Shown: one piece after another, positions 17,280 to 25,212 of the stretch | Position numbering within the stretch: the stretch's first letter is position 1 | How the letters are laid out: every line of letters starts with the position of its first letter | Assembly: GCF_042678045.1 (NCBI RefSeq) | Contig: NZ_JBHUDI010000002.1 | Coordinates: forward strand, 186,001-250,000 | Reading direction: 5' to 3' | DNA from: Natrinema amylolyticus_A | GTDB taxonomy: Archaea > Halobacteriota > Halobacteria > Halobacteriales > Natrialbaceae | Length of the DNA: 64,000 bases | Position numbers and translations under genes: made by a program | The notes under the pieces: model-generated | What the model saw: only the letters and a program-made list of their open reading frames with translations | What the model was told of the DNA's origin: nothing | Database searches by the model: none

Positions 17280-18617
17280 TCACAGCCCCCACGGATAGAG
17301 ATCCGGGACGTGCGTTCGATCGGCGTGCTGGACGAGCGGATGGAGCGCACTCGTTTCGTCGAGGTGGATGAACGCGTCGTAGCGATCGGGAAGGACGGTC
17401 GGCACGTAGTTGCCGGATTCCCGGTCGGGATGGTAGACGACGCCGATCGCGCGATGCCCCCGGGGTTGGCTGAGTGCTGTATCGTCGTCGAGATCATCAG
17501 TCACCAAGAACTGATCGTGCCCACCGGCCCGATCGAAGACGTGCTCGTAGCTGCCCTGCCGTGCTGGTGGCACTGTCAGCTCTTCCATCGGCGCGTTCCA
17601 CGACTCCGCGGCGATGACGGTCCCACGATACGTCCCCATGCCGATCAACGCCGTGTCCGACGGCCCCTCGTGTTGGCGGACGAGTTGACCGATGTTGAGC
17701 CGTCCGCGCTGTTCCATATCCGTCGCTCGAGCGTCGCCGACGTGGGTGTTGTGTGCCCAGACGATCCCCTTCGAATCCGGCCCGTAGTGACTCTGGAGGC
17801 GCTCGAGCGTCTCGACCATGTGTCGGTCTCGGATGTTCCACGAATCGGTGTTGCCGCGAGCCATCTCCCGGTAGTACTGTTCGGCGTTCTTCGCGACGAG
17901 TGCGTTCTGTTCGGCGTTGAAGTAGTCGTCCCGACCGTGGTCGTACGCCGGGGCTGCCTCCTGGAGCTGGGTCAACGTCTCGAGGACTTCGTCCTCGCAG
18001 GTTTCGGGGACCATTCTGAGCGCCTGGGCGTACTCCTGGGCGTCCTCGCCGTAGGGTTCGAAACACCGGTACGCCTCCCTCGCTTCGGCTGCGGCGTCCG
18101 GGTCCACGTCCTCGAGGTAGTCGACGACCGCTTCCAGGGACTCGAACAGGCTGTAGACGTCGAGCCCGTAGAAGCCGACCCGGTCGTCCTCGTCGCGGAG
18201 TTGGTTGTGGACCTCGAGCCAGTCGAGGAATTCGAGGACTTCCCAGTTCGCCCACATCCAGTTCGGCCACCGGTCGAAGGTTTCCAGAACCTCGCGGCCG
18301 GTTTCAGGGGACTCCGGGAGACCCTTGACGTATCGATTGGCCTCGTAGCAGTCCGTCCAGTCGCCCTCGACGGCGACGAACGAGAAGTCCCGCTCCTGGA
18401 TGAGGCGAGCGGTCAGCCGCGAGCGCCAGCGGTAGAACTCCGAGGTCCCGTGGGAGGCCTCCCCGATCAGCACGTACGTTCGGTCACCGAATCGGTCGAC
18501 CAGTCGGTCCAGATCATCGGGGTTGTCCAGGTCGTGGCCGACTGATCGAACGTCGGCAACGGCGGCTTCGGTTTCGGTGGGTTCGCGCCACGATGCTCTG
18601 TCTTGGATTTCGGTCAT
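17280..18617 (-). CDS. Erythromycin esterase family protein
   Basis: 445 residues from ATG 18617 (MTEIQDRASWREPTETE). The family motifs are present: IGEASHGTSEFYRWR near 51-65, AVEGDWTDCYEANRY near 80, and WAHNTHVGDARATDM near 290, giving the Glu and His residues of the Ere/succinoglycan-biosynthesis-like fold. Most members far from macrolide resistance have unknown substrates. In mycobacteria this domain is fused to a phosphoribosyltransferase, and such a gene lies 3 kb away here. Antibiotic resistance should not be assumed. Confidence 0.9.
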   Translation of the reverse strand: MTEIQDRASWREPTETEAAVADVRSVGHDLDNPDDLDRLVDRFGDRTYVLIGEASHGTSEFYRWRSRLTARLIQERDFSFVAVEGDWTDCYEANRYVKGLPESPETGREVLETFDRWPNWMWANWEVLEFLDWLEVHNQLRDEDDRVGFYGLDVYSLFESLEAVVDYLEDVDPDAAAEAREAYRCFEPYGEDAQEYAQALRMVPETCEDEVLETLTQLQEAAPAYDHGRDDYFNAEQNALVAKNAEQYYREMARGNTDSWNIRDRHMVETLERLQSHYGPDSKGIVWAHNTHVGDARATDMEQRGRLNIGQLVRQHEGPSDTALIGMGTYRGTVIAAESWNAPMEELTVPPARQGSYEHVFDRAGGHDQFLVTDDLDDDTALSQPRGHRAIGVVYHPDRESGNYVPTVLPDRYDAFIHLDETSALHPLVQHADRTHVPDLYPWGL

Positions 18618-18768
18618 GTGTTCGTCCGAGTTCGGTCGGGTTCGCTCATTGAACAGTGCGTCCGTGTCCCGGCCGTGGCGCGCCACCGCAGGTGGTAACG
18701 ATCGCCGATCTCCGTCGAGCGGTCCACGACGGGCGGCCCCCGAGCCACGGCGGGTGACTCGTCGGCAG

Positions 18769-19083
18769 TCATTCGTACTCGAGCCCCTGGAGTTCGTATC
18801 GATACGTTCGCGGTTCCGTTTTGACGACGAGATACTGCGTGTCGCCTGTTCGCTCGAGCCTGTCGAAATGAGAGCCGAGATTGCCCGGGTTCAGCGAGGG
18901 CGCGCCGTCCTGCAGTTCGAACCGAAGGACGGCCGTCCGTTGCCGGACGTCGTCTACTTGCTTCGCTTCGACCGCCAGCATATCACCCGTTTGTGAGATG
19001 TCGACCGTGCCGGTGAGCTCCCACGTGTGGTCGCCGTACTGTACTTCCGTTCCACCGAGTTCCAGCCACTCTGTTTCAACCAT
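18769..19083 (-). CDS. Conserved hypothetical protein
   Basis: 104 residues from ATG 19083 (MVETEWLELGGTEVQYG). Predicted to be mostly beta strand: WELTGTVDISQTGDMLAVEA and RTAVLRFELQDGAP. No catalytic motif, signal peptide or membrane segment. It lies in the stress island in the same direction as the erythromycin-esterase gene. I do not recognise the family. Confidence 0.6.
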   Translation of the reverse strand: MVETEWLELGGTEVQYGDHTWELTGTVDISQTGDMLAVEAKQVDDVRQRTAVLRFELQDGAPSLNPGNLGSHFDRLERTGDTQYLVVKTEPRTYRYELQGLEYE

Positions 19084-19185
19084 ACGTAGTCGTATCACGA
19101 AGAGGTCAATTGTCTTTTCGTATGTCAGGTATCCAGGATTCTTCAGCGTTCTCGGTCAGGTTTCGGCCGTCTCGTCGCCTCACAA

Positions 19186-19252
19186 CGATGGCTGTGAGCC
19201 GTTACCGTCGCAACCGCCGATCGCCGTACGGTTGCGTCGGAGCACGGTCACA
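19186..19252 (+). repeat. 67-bp hairpin repeat, copy 1
   Basis: Contains CGCAACCG (19209-19216) and CGGTTGCG (19229-19236), a perfect 8-bp stem with a 12-nt loop. The whole stretch recurs at 20010-20073 in the same orientation with about 80 per cent identity. It lies downstream of the PRC-barrel gene. Both copies start ATGGCxGTGAGxCGTTA. Confidence 0.75.
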
Positions 19253-19329
19253 GCCACATTATCACTCCCGACGCCGGGTGACCACGAGAACCCGACAACA
19301 ACCGACGAACGGAGCCCCCGGCGCGACCG

Positions 19330-19953
19330 TTACTGCGCTTCGTCCTCACTTTCGGTCTCCTCGTCCGTCTCGTCTTTGCGGACCGTCGGCTGCTTCTGCT
19401 CGGGTCTATCCTCGAGTTCTGCCCGCTGTTCGTTTCGAGCAGTCGACTCGCCGTCGGTCGACTCCGAATCGCTGACGTCGGTCGGCTCGACCTCTGGGTC
19501 GGTTCGGCGCGGCTCGTCGGTCGGTTCGAGATCGACGTCCGGATCGACGGCTGCATCCGTCGGCTCCATATCCTCGTCCGGCTCGACGGCAGCGTCGGTC
19601 GGTTCCATGTCCTCGTCCTGCTCAGCGGTGAACTCGTCCGGCGTGACGGGATCTCCGTCGCTGCCGGCCAATTCGATCGGATCCGCCTCGAGGCCGCGAT
19701 ATCGTTCTCCGTCGACCGCCTGGTCCTCGATCGGCAGGTCGTCCTCGAGTCGGACGGCCTCCTCGGTGATCTCGCGGACGGAATCCAGGTCTAGCTGTCG
19801 CAGTCGCTCGGTGACAGCTGTCGAGTCGACGGCGTCGGCGCCCGGCTGAACGTAGGCGACAGTGCCGTCTACCGAAGCGATAACGCCGATCTCTTCCCCG
19901 TCGTCGCTCTCGACGGACTTGCCGACATCGTCAGCCGTAAACAGTGCACACAT
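19330..19953 (-). CDS. PRC-barrel protein with acidic repeat tail
   Basis: 207 residues from ATG 19953 (MCALFTADDVGKSVESDD). Residues 1-70 form a PRC-barrel-like domain (DDGEEIGVIASVDGTVAYV), a small fold that binds RNA or protein partners. From about 115 on, a very acidic low-complexity tail contains three near-identical units around EDMEPTDAAVEPD. Haloarchaeal proteins of this type accompany stress genes; function unknown. The gene is bracketed by two copies of a hairpin repeat (19186 and 20010). Confidence 0.8.
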   Translation of the reverse strand: MCALFTADDVGKSVESDDGEEIGVIASVDGTVAYVQPGADAVDSTAVTERLRQLDLDSVREITEEAVRLEDDLPIEDQAVDGERYRGLEADPIELAGSDGDPVTPDEFTAEQDEDMEPTDAAVEPDEDMEPTDAAVDPDVDLEPTDEPRRTDPEVEPTDVSDSESTDGESTARNEQRAELEDRPEQKQPTVRKDETDEETESEDEAQ

Positions 19954-20009
19954 AACAGGGACTACCAGTAAGCAGGATAAGGCAGTGACGCCTGCACTCG
20001 TCAGGGACA

Positions 20010-20073
20010 CGATGGCAGTGAGTCGTTATCGCCGCAACCGCCGACCGCCCGCGGTTGCGTCGGAACACAGTCA
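20010..20073 (+). repeat. 67-bp hairpin repeat, copy 2
   Basis: Contains CGCAACCG (20033-20040) and CGGTTGCG (20052-20059), a perfect 8-bp stem with an 11-nt loop. Directly oriented copy of 19186-19252. It ends about 32 bp before the ribonucleotide reductase start, so it overlaps the promoter region of that gene. Confidence 0.75.
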
Positions 20074-20105
20074 ATCTCTTAGTATTTGCACGTCGAAAGA
20101 GACCT

Positions 20106-21827
20106 ATGGATTCGCTCGACTCCGTCGCCGAGACGGTCCTTCGCCGACGATACCTCCGACGGGACGAGAACGGGAACGTCGTCGAGACGCCGGCAGGGAT
20201 GTTCCGTCGTGTAGCGGAAACGCTCGCACAGGCCGAGGGACGGTTCGACGGGGACGTCGAGGCGACCGGACGGACGTTCTACGAGGCGATGACGGCCCTC
20301 GAGTTCCTCCCGAACTCACCGACACTGATGAACGCTGGGACGGAACTCGAGCAACTCGCCGCCTGCTTCGTGCTGCCGGTCGAGGACTCGCTGGAGTCGA
20401 TCTTCACCGCGCTCAAGCAGGCCGCGCTCGTCCACCAGAGCGGCGGCGGCACCGGGTTCTCGTTTTCGAACCTCCGTCCCGAGGGAGACGTCGTCAAGAA
20501 GACGGGTGGAGTCGCCTCGGGGCCGGTGAGCTTTATGCGGATCTTCGACGCGGCCACCGAACAGATCAAGCAGGGCGGCCGTCGACGCGGGGCGAACATG
20601 GGCGTTCTCGACGCGTCCCACCCCGACGTCGAAATGTTCGTCACCGCCAAGGAAGGGACGGGCGCCTTCCGGAACTTCAACCTCTCGGTGGCGACGGACG
20701 CGATGTTCTGGGAGGCATACGACGCCGGCGAGCCCTACGACCTCGTCAATCCGCGGACGGACGAGGTCGTGGGACAGGCAGACCCCGACGACGTCCTCGA
20801 CTTGGCCGCCGAAACAGCCTGGGAAACCGGCGATCCGGGGCTTCTCTTTCTCGACACGATCAACGAACACAACCCGACACCGCAGCTCGGTCGACTCGAG
20901 GCGACCAATCCCTGTGGCGAAGTCCCGCTGCTCCCCTACGAGGCGTGCGTCCTCGGCTCGATCAACCTCGCCCGACATACCGACGGCGAGGCAGTCGACT
21001 GGGACAAACTTCGCGAGACCGTCCACATGGGCGTCCGATTTCTGGACAACGCCATCGTGCTGTCCGACTTTCCGGTTTCCGAGATCGAGGAGATGATGAC
21101 GGCGACCCGCAAGCTCGGACTGGGCGTGATGGGCTTTCACGATATGCTCGTCGATCTCCGGATTCCGTACTACTCCCGCGAGGCCGTCGAGTTCGCAGGC
21201 GAGCTGATGTCGTTCATCCACGACGAATCGTGGGCGGCGTCGAGGCAATTGGCAGATGAGCGCGGGCCGTTTCCGGCGTGGGAGGACTCTACCCGGGCGG
21301 AGCCGATGCGAAACGCGACGACCACGACCATCGCCCCCACGGGAACGATCTCGCTGATCGCAGGCTGCTCGGCCAGTATCGAACCGATCTACAACGTGGC
21401 CTACACGAAGCAGGTGATGGGGGGACTCGAGATCGTCAACGACCGGTTCGTCGATCTCGCGAAAGAACGCGGGTTCTACGCCGAGGAACTCATGGCAGAG
21501 CTCCACGATCGGACCTCGATCCAGAACGTCGAGGAGATCCCAGACGACGTGAAGCAGCTGTTTCACACGGCCCACGACGTGCCCGCCGATGGCCATCTCC
21601 GCGTTCAGGCCGCGTTTCAGGAACACGTCGACAACGCCGTGAGCAAGACGGTGAACCTGCCACGATCGGCGTCCGTTGAGGACGTCAAAGACGTCTTCCT
21701 CACTGCACGGGAGTTCGGGGTCAAGGGAATCACCGTCTTTCGGAGTGGGGCCAGATCCGAACAAGTGCTCGGCGAGACACCACTCCAGGAGGAGTGTGCA
21801 GGCGAATGTGACTACATCTCTCCCTGA
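20106..21827 (+). CDS. nrdJ: Adenosylcobalamin-dependent ribonucleotide reductase (class II)
   Basis: 573 residues from ATG 20106 (MDSLDSVAETVLRRRYL); the frame extends 17 codons upstream into the repeat. It makes deoxyribonucleotides without oxygen by using coenzyme B12. Signatures: NSPTLMNAGTELEQLAACF with the first redox Cys, GGGTGFSFSNLRP, NPCGEVPL with the radical Cys, APTGTISLIAGCSASIEP, and a C-terminal Cys pair in EECAGECDY. It is a short form like mycobacterial NrdZ. An oxygen-independent enzyme fits the low-oxygen setting of this region. Confidence 0.93.
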   Translation: MDSLDSVAETVLRRRYLRRDENGNVVETPAGMFRRVAETLAQAEGRFDGDVEATGRTFYEAMTALEFLPNSPTLMNAGTELEQLAACFVLPVEDSLESIFTALKQAALVHQSGGGTGFSFSNLRPEGDVVKKTGGVASGPVSFMRIFDAATEQIKQGGRRRGANMGVLDASHPDVEMFVTAKEGTGAFRNFNLSVATDAMFWEAYDAGEPYDLVNPRTDEVVGQADPDDVLDLAAETAWETGDPGLLFLDTINEHNPTPQLGRLEATNPCGEVPLLPYEACVLGSINLARHTDGEAVDWDKLRETVHMGVRFLDNAIVLSDFPVSEIEEMMTATRKLGLGVMGFHDMLVDLRIPYYSREAVEFAGELMSFIHDESWAASRQLADERGPFPAWEDSTRAEPMRNATTTTIAPTGTISLIAGCSASIEPIYNVAYTKQVMGGLEIVNDRFVDLAKERGFYAEELMAELHDRTSIQNVEEIPDDVKQLFHTAHDVPADGHLRVQAAFQEHVDNAVSKTVNLPRSASVEDVKDVFLTAREFGVKGITVFRSGARSEQVLGETPLQEECAGECDYISP

Positions 21828-21962
21828 TGCGACGAACGAGTACCGGAGTGGCACTGAGCCTATCGACTGCGGGGTTGCCAGCGCGTCGGATGCGACGATC
21901 GAACGTTCGAGGCGTCCGCCCGTCGACGAACGGCTTCGGGCGATATCGGACGCTGTGAAGCA

Positions 21963-21970
21963 TTTATATA
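21963..21970 (+). promoter_or_regulatory. TATA box of the hsp20-usp operon
   Basis: TTTATATA, preceded by a purine-rich GAAGCA, lies 44-51 bp before the Hsp20 ATG. This would leave a leader of about 18-20 nt. Confidence 0.65.
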
Positions 21971-22013
21971 GAGGGTCGTTGGAGTCAGTCCGGGGCAAGC
22001 CCCTGATCACAAG

Positions 22014-22484
22014 ATGAGCATGGATAGAAACCCGCTTCGGAACCTCGAACGGCAGTTCGAACAACTTCGACAACAATTCGAAGAGATGGTAAACAGGTGG
22101 GACGGAGAACAGTTCGACGTCCCGCAAAGTGGTATCGCGACAGGCGGTATCGGCGTGGACCTTGCCGATCGCGGCGACAAGTTCATACTGACGGCCGACG
22201 TCCCGGGATTCGAGAGCGAAGACATCGACCTTCGGCTTTCGGACGAGACGTTGCACATCACCGCAGAGCACGAACAAGCAGAGCGGGAGGAAGGGGACGA
22301 GCGCTACATCAAGAGCGAACGCACGCGACGCATGCACCGGTCCATCCGGCTCCCGGAACCGGTCGACGAAGACGCCGTCGAAGCGAAATACGAGAACGGC
22401 GTCCTCACAATCACCCTTCCCAAGACTGAACCAGGCGAACTCGACGGCGAGACGATCGAGATCCGGACGGAGGAATCGGAGTGA
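22014..22484 (+). CDS. Hsp20/alpha-crystallin family small heat shock protein
   Basis: 156 residues from ATG 22014 (MSMDRNPLRNLERQF); ATG 22020 is also possible. A charged N-terminal helix precedes the alpha-crystallin domain: LADRGDKFILTADVPGFESE, LHITAEHEQAE and the C-terminal GVLTITLPK signature. It is an ATP-independent holdase chaperone. The stop overlaps the GTG of the next USP gene (GTGA), so the two are translationally coupled. Confidence 0.93.
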   Translation: MSMDRNPLRNLERQFEQLRQQFEEMVNRWDGEQFDVPQSGIATGGIGVDLADRGDKFILTADVPGFESEDIDLRLSDETLHITAEHEQAEREEGDERYIKSERTRRMHRSIRLPEPVDEDAVEAKYENGVLTITLPKTEPGELDGETIEIRTEESE

Positions 22485-22969
22485 CGTTTCTGGTCTCGTA
22501 CGACGAGTCATACCTCGCGGACGCGGCGTTGACACGCGCCACCGAGTACGCCGACGCGCTCGACGAGGACGTCGTCGCGGTCGCCGTCATTCCGGAAGAC
22601 GACGAACGGTACGCTCGTGAGAAGAACTGGCTGGAGAAGGACGAGGAGTTCGACGTCCAGACGATTGCCAGTTTCATCCACGAACAGGTCGTCAATATCG
22701 CCCCCGAAGCGTCGTTCCGGTACGAGCGATCGCCTACGTCCGCTTCCAGCGGTATCGCGACAGAGCTTCAGCGGGTCGCCGACGACGAGCGGCCGTCGGT
22801 CGTCTTTCTCGGGAGCGACAACGCGGGCCAGATCGTGACACCGGTCACGAGCGTCGCGGGGAACGTCGCCGAAGACGCCACGTACGACGTTCATATCGTC
22901 AGATATTTCTCGCCGACGGCGGTCCAAGAGATCGAAGCGAGCGGCGACTATCCTGGCGAAACGAGATGA
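22481..22969 (+). CDS. Universal stress protein-like
   Basis: 162 residues starting with GTG 22481 (MTFLVSYDESYLADAAL), overlapping the Hsp20 stop by four bases. It is the paralogue of 10069-10554, with the same FLGSDNAGQI and PVTSVAGNVAE segments and the YDVHIVRYFSP ending. Coupling with Hsp20 supports a stress role. The nucleotide-binding motif of canonical UspA is altered, so ATP binding is uncertain. Confidence 0.88.
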   Translation: MTFLVSYDESYLADAALTRATEYADALDEDVVAVAVIPEDDERYAREKNWLEKDEEFDVQTIASFIHEQVVNIAPEASFRYERSPTSASSGIATELQRVADDERPSVVFLGSDNAGQIVTPVTSVAGNVAEDATYDVHIVRYFSPTAVQEIEASGDYPGETR

Positions 22970-22989
22970 ATTGCTCGCATCGCTTTCAG

Positions 22990-22995
22990 TTTTTT
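22990..22995 (+). terminator. Poly-T terminator of hsp20-usp
   Basis: A TTTTTT run about 20 bases after the USP stop fits the archaeal type of U-rich termination signal. Confidence 0.5.
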
Positions 22996-24119
22996 AGGCT
23001 CTGCGACTAACGCGGGGCACTGTCGGCGTTCTCGAAGAAGTCTGCTGTCCGCAGTCGAGCTAAAGGGAAGCCGGTGTTCTCGGCCCGTCTCGGTCTTTGC
23101 GGGGAAAGCGATAGCTGGTGGTGTTGAACGTGAGGGGAACGGATACTGGTGTACACGGCTGTGGTCCCCGTACCGAAAACAGGTCCCGATACGCGGTCGC
23201 TGCGGAGTTTTCACCCGGATAACAGGGATCGCTTCCCTGAAACGGTGGCGCTCGAGGTGGCGGAACGGTCGCTATCATTCCATCACACGGTCGTCGGCCT
23301 CAAGCAGTTCTTGGTACCGGTTTCGGATAGTGACCTCGTTGATTCGGCCGCGTCGCCCACGCCCGACTGGCTGACGTCCTCGTCGGTATCGAGCGTCGCC
23401 GCATGGACGGCTACGGCAGCGAATCCAACCGGACAGCAATCCGATTTTAACGTACTCGTTGCGAGATCAATACAATAGTACACTCTGTAATCATGTTCCA
23501 GCGGTTGCTGGATCCAGGTTTCTGGGACAATTTCTAAATAGGTGCGTTCTTTTGTGGCCCATCTCACATTTTGACGGCGGTCCAATTTCTATGTTTTCGT
23601 ATCAAATAGAACGTCTCCAACGCCATATTTCTTGTCGCGTTCGTTCAGAAATCTCTGTAAGTACGGTCGTATGTACTGAGTAGGACCTACCGTGACGGAC
23701 TTCGTTTGCTTTGGGATCGGCAGCAATGTACGGCCAGCAGCGCTGATGGTCTATCTGGACTACTATCTTATTTATCATGACCGGGTCCGACTATTTCTCG
23801 ACTAATGGCTGGAGATCGGCCTTTTGTATCGGATTCTGAATCGCCAATCTCGGCCGTTTAATACTGAAACCCTCTAATATTTCATCGGTATACAAAAATG
23901 GTAATACTAGTCGATAGAGATAGACACCCAATCGTATCCGCTCGCGCGGTGTCGCTCCGCACACCACACGATCTACCTTGATACTGTGATATCACTGCTT
24001 GCATGGTCTATTTTTGCTATGAACAGTGTTTCGAGATTGTTGTCAACCGCATCAACGACCTCTTCTTTCGCATCCTAAAAGACCTTCGTAGGGGAGAACT
24101 TTGACTATTCGAGTCGATC
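22996..24119. other. Gene-poor region with remnants
   Basis: No intact gene. GC content falls visibly from about 23.5 kb. A TFB C-terminal remnant lies at 23275-23450. The minus strand near 23600-23680 reads PYLQRFLNERDKKYGVGD before a stop, which looks formerly coding but was not identified. Confidence 0.55.
23275..23450 (-). pseudogene. Remnant of a transcription initiation factor B (TFB)
   Basis: One frame reads CPVGFAAVAVHAATLDTDED, the second cyclin-like repeat of TFB (usually SPVGLAAAAIYAA). After a frameshift the end reads INEVTIRNRYQELLEADD, the highly conserved TFB C-terminus, with the stop at 23275. The N-terminal zinc ribbon and first repeat are not found. Confidence 0.65.
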
Positions 24120-24546
24120 CTGTACAATATAGTTCGATAAAATCGAACCCACCGGTCCACCGACTCGAGTGCCGTTGTCACGAGTTGCGCTTCCAACTCG
24201 TAGACTGTGAGCGCCTTCCCATCGTTGGCGTCGAGGAAGTCGACCTCCTCGTTCGTCGTGTCCGCAATGTCTCGGACGGCCTCGGCGGCGAGGTGATATG
24301 CTTGTTTCCGCGAACGGGCGTACTCTCCTCGGTTGTAGAACTTGAGTCCGATATGGTACTGTTTGCCTTCTTTAACGACGTATCCGTGGTGTCGAAGCGT
24401 CGTCAGGTGGGGTTGGACGCTACGCTTTGCCAGATCAAAGTGGTCGACGAGCTCTGCTAACGTCGCCCCGTCGAATGATTGAATTATTTGATTATCTGTA
24501 GTGACTGTTCTGTCGTCCGGACACGATCGGGGTCACTCCCAGTCAT
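24120..24546 (-). pseudogene. Truncated IclR-family regulator
   Basis: ATG 24546 opens TGSDPDRVRTTEQSLQIIK and stops. A few bases later another frame continues with the winged helix, GATLAELVDHFDLAKRSVQP and HHGYVVKEGKQYHIGLKF, then AYHLAAEAVRDIADTTNEEV. The ligand-binding domain is lost after about 110 residues. Related regulators are intact at 28533 and 56485. Confidence 0.7.
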
Positions 24547-25212
24547 TAGTAGTAGCAAATGCGGCGATGAGATACAGTAGTTCGGAACAGCCAAACTGGT
24601 ATCTGAGTATGAATCTAGTTTCATATATTCGAACTCGAGTTTCGATTCAAGATCCGATCCCCGAACTTCAGGGACGATATGATCCCGATTTGTCGTCTCG
24701 ACGTCCGATCTCCGAGTAAATATGTAACGAAGTATGCTACTATTCACCTCTCGGTTACTATCGATGTGACCTGTACCGTCGCAACTGCGACATCGATTCA
24801 CAGCCGTCACTCAACGAACCACTACGAAGGCTCGCTTTACGTTCGCAATACTGTAACGTCACCTGATGGAACCTCTCGAAGTTGCCACGGCGATGGAACA
24901 TGCCCGCGTTCTATACGATCAAAACACGGCTCCCAGTTACGATCGAGACGATGTGCAATCCTGTTCGAATCTATCGAACTATTAATTCAATACATAGATG
25001 CATGTCGTCCATCAAAAATCAACCTAGTAAATGGCTGTCACTAGTTATACTCGACCTTGCTCGAGGATACTCCGCGGACAGACGCTGACTCGTAGCGATC
25101 AACTGAACGGGGGGTCCGAGACGACAACGCGGGATGTCGAACGATCCGTCGGACAATCGTTTGAGGCTTGCACGAACGCGAACCGGACGGAGAACGAAGC
25201 CGATGGAGCGGC
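24547..25212. other. AT-richer gap without recognised gene
   Basis: A plus-strand frame of 121 codons from 24679 has no haloarchaeal composition. A 39-codon stretch from about 24866 (MEPLEVATAMEHARVLYDQ) looks more coding-like but matches nothing known to me. Confidence 0.45.

Noticed and set aside
17280..18617. Macrolide resistance by the erythromycin-esterase family gene
   Set aside because: Family name only. Stress-island context and distant members of unknown substrate make resistance an unsupported claim.
20316..22535. 739-codon minus-strand frame across ribonucleotide reductase and Hsp20
   Set aside because: It spans two well-supported plus-strand genes and has no family similarity.
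24679..25044. 121-codon plus-strand frame in the graveyard
   Set aside because: Low acidity, many Ser, Thr and Arg residues, no start signal and no family.
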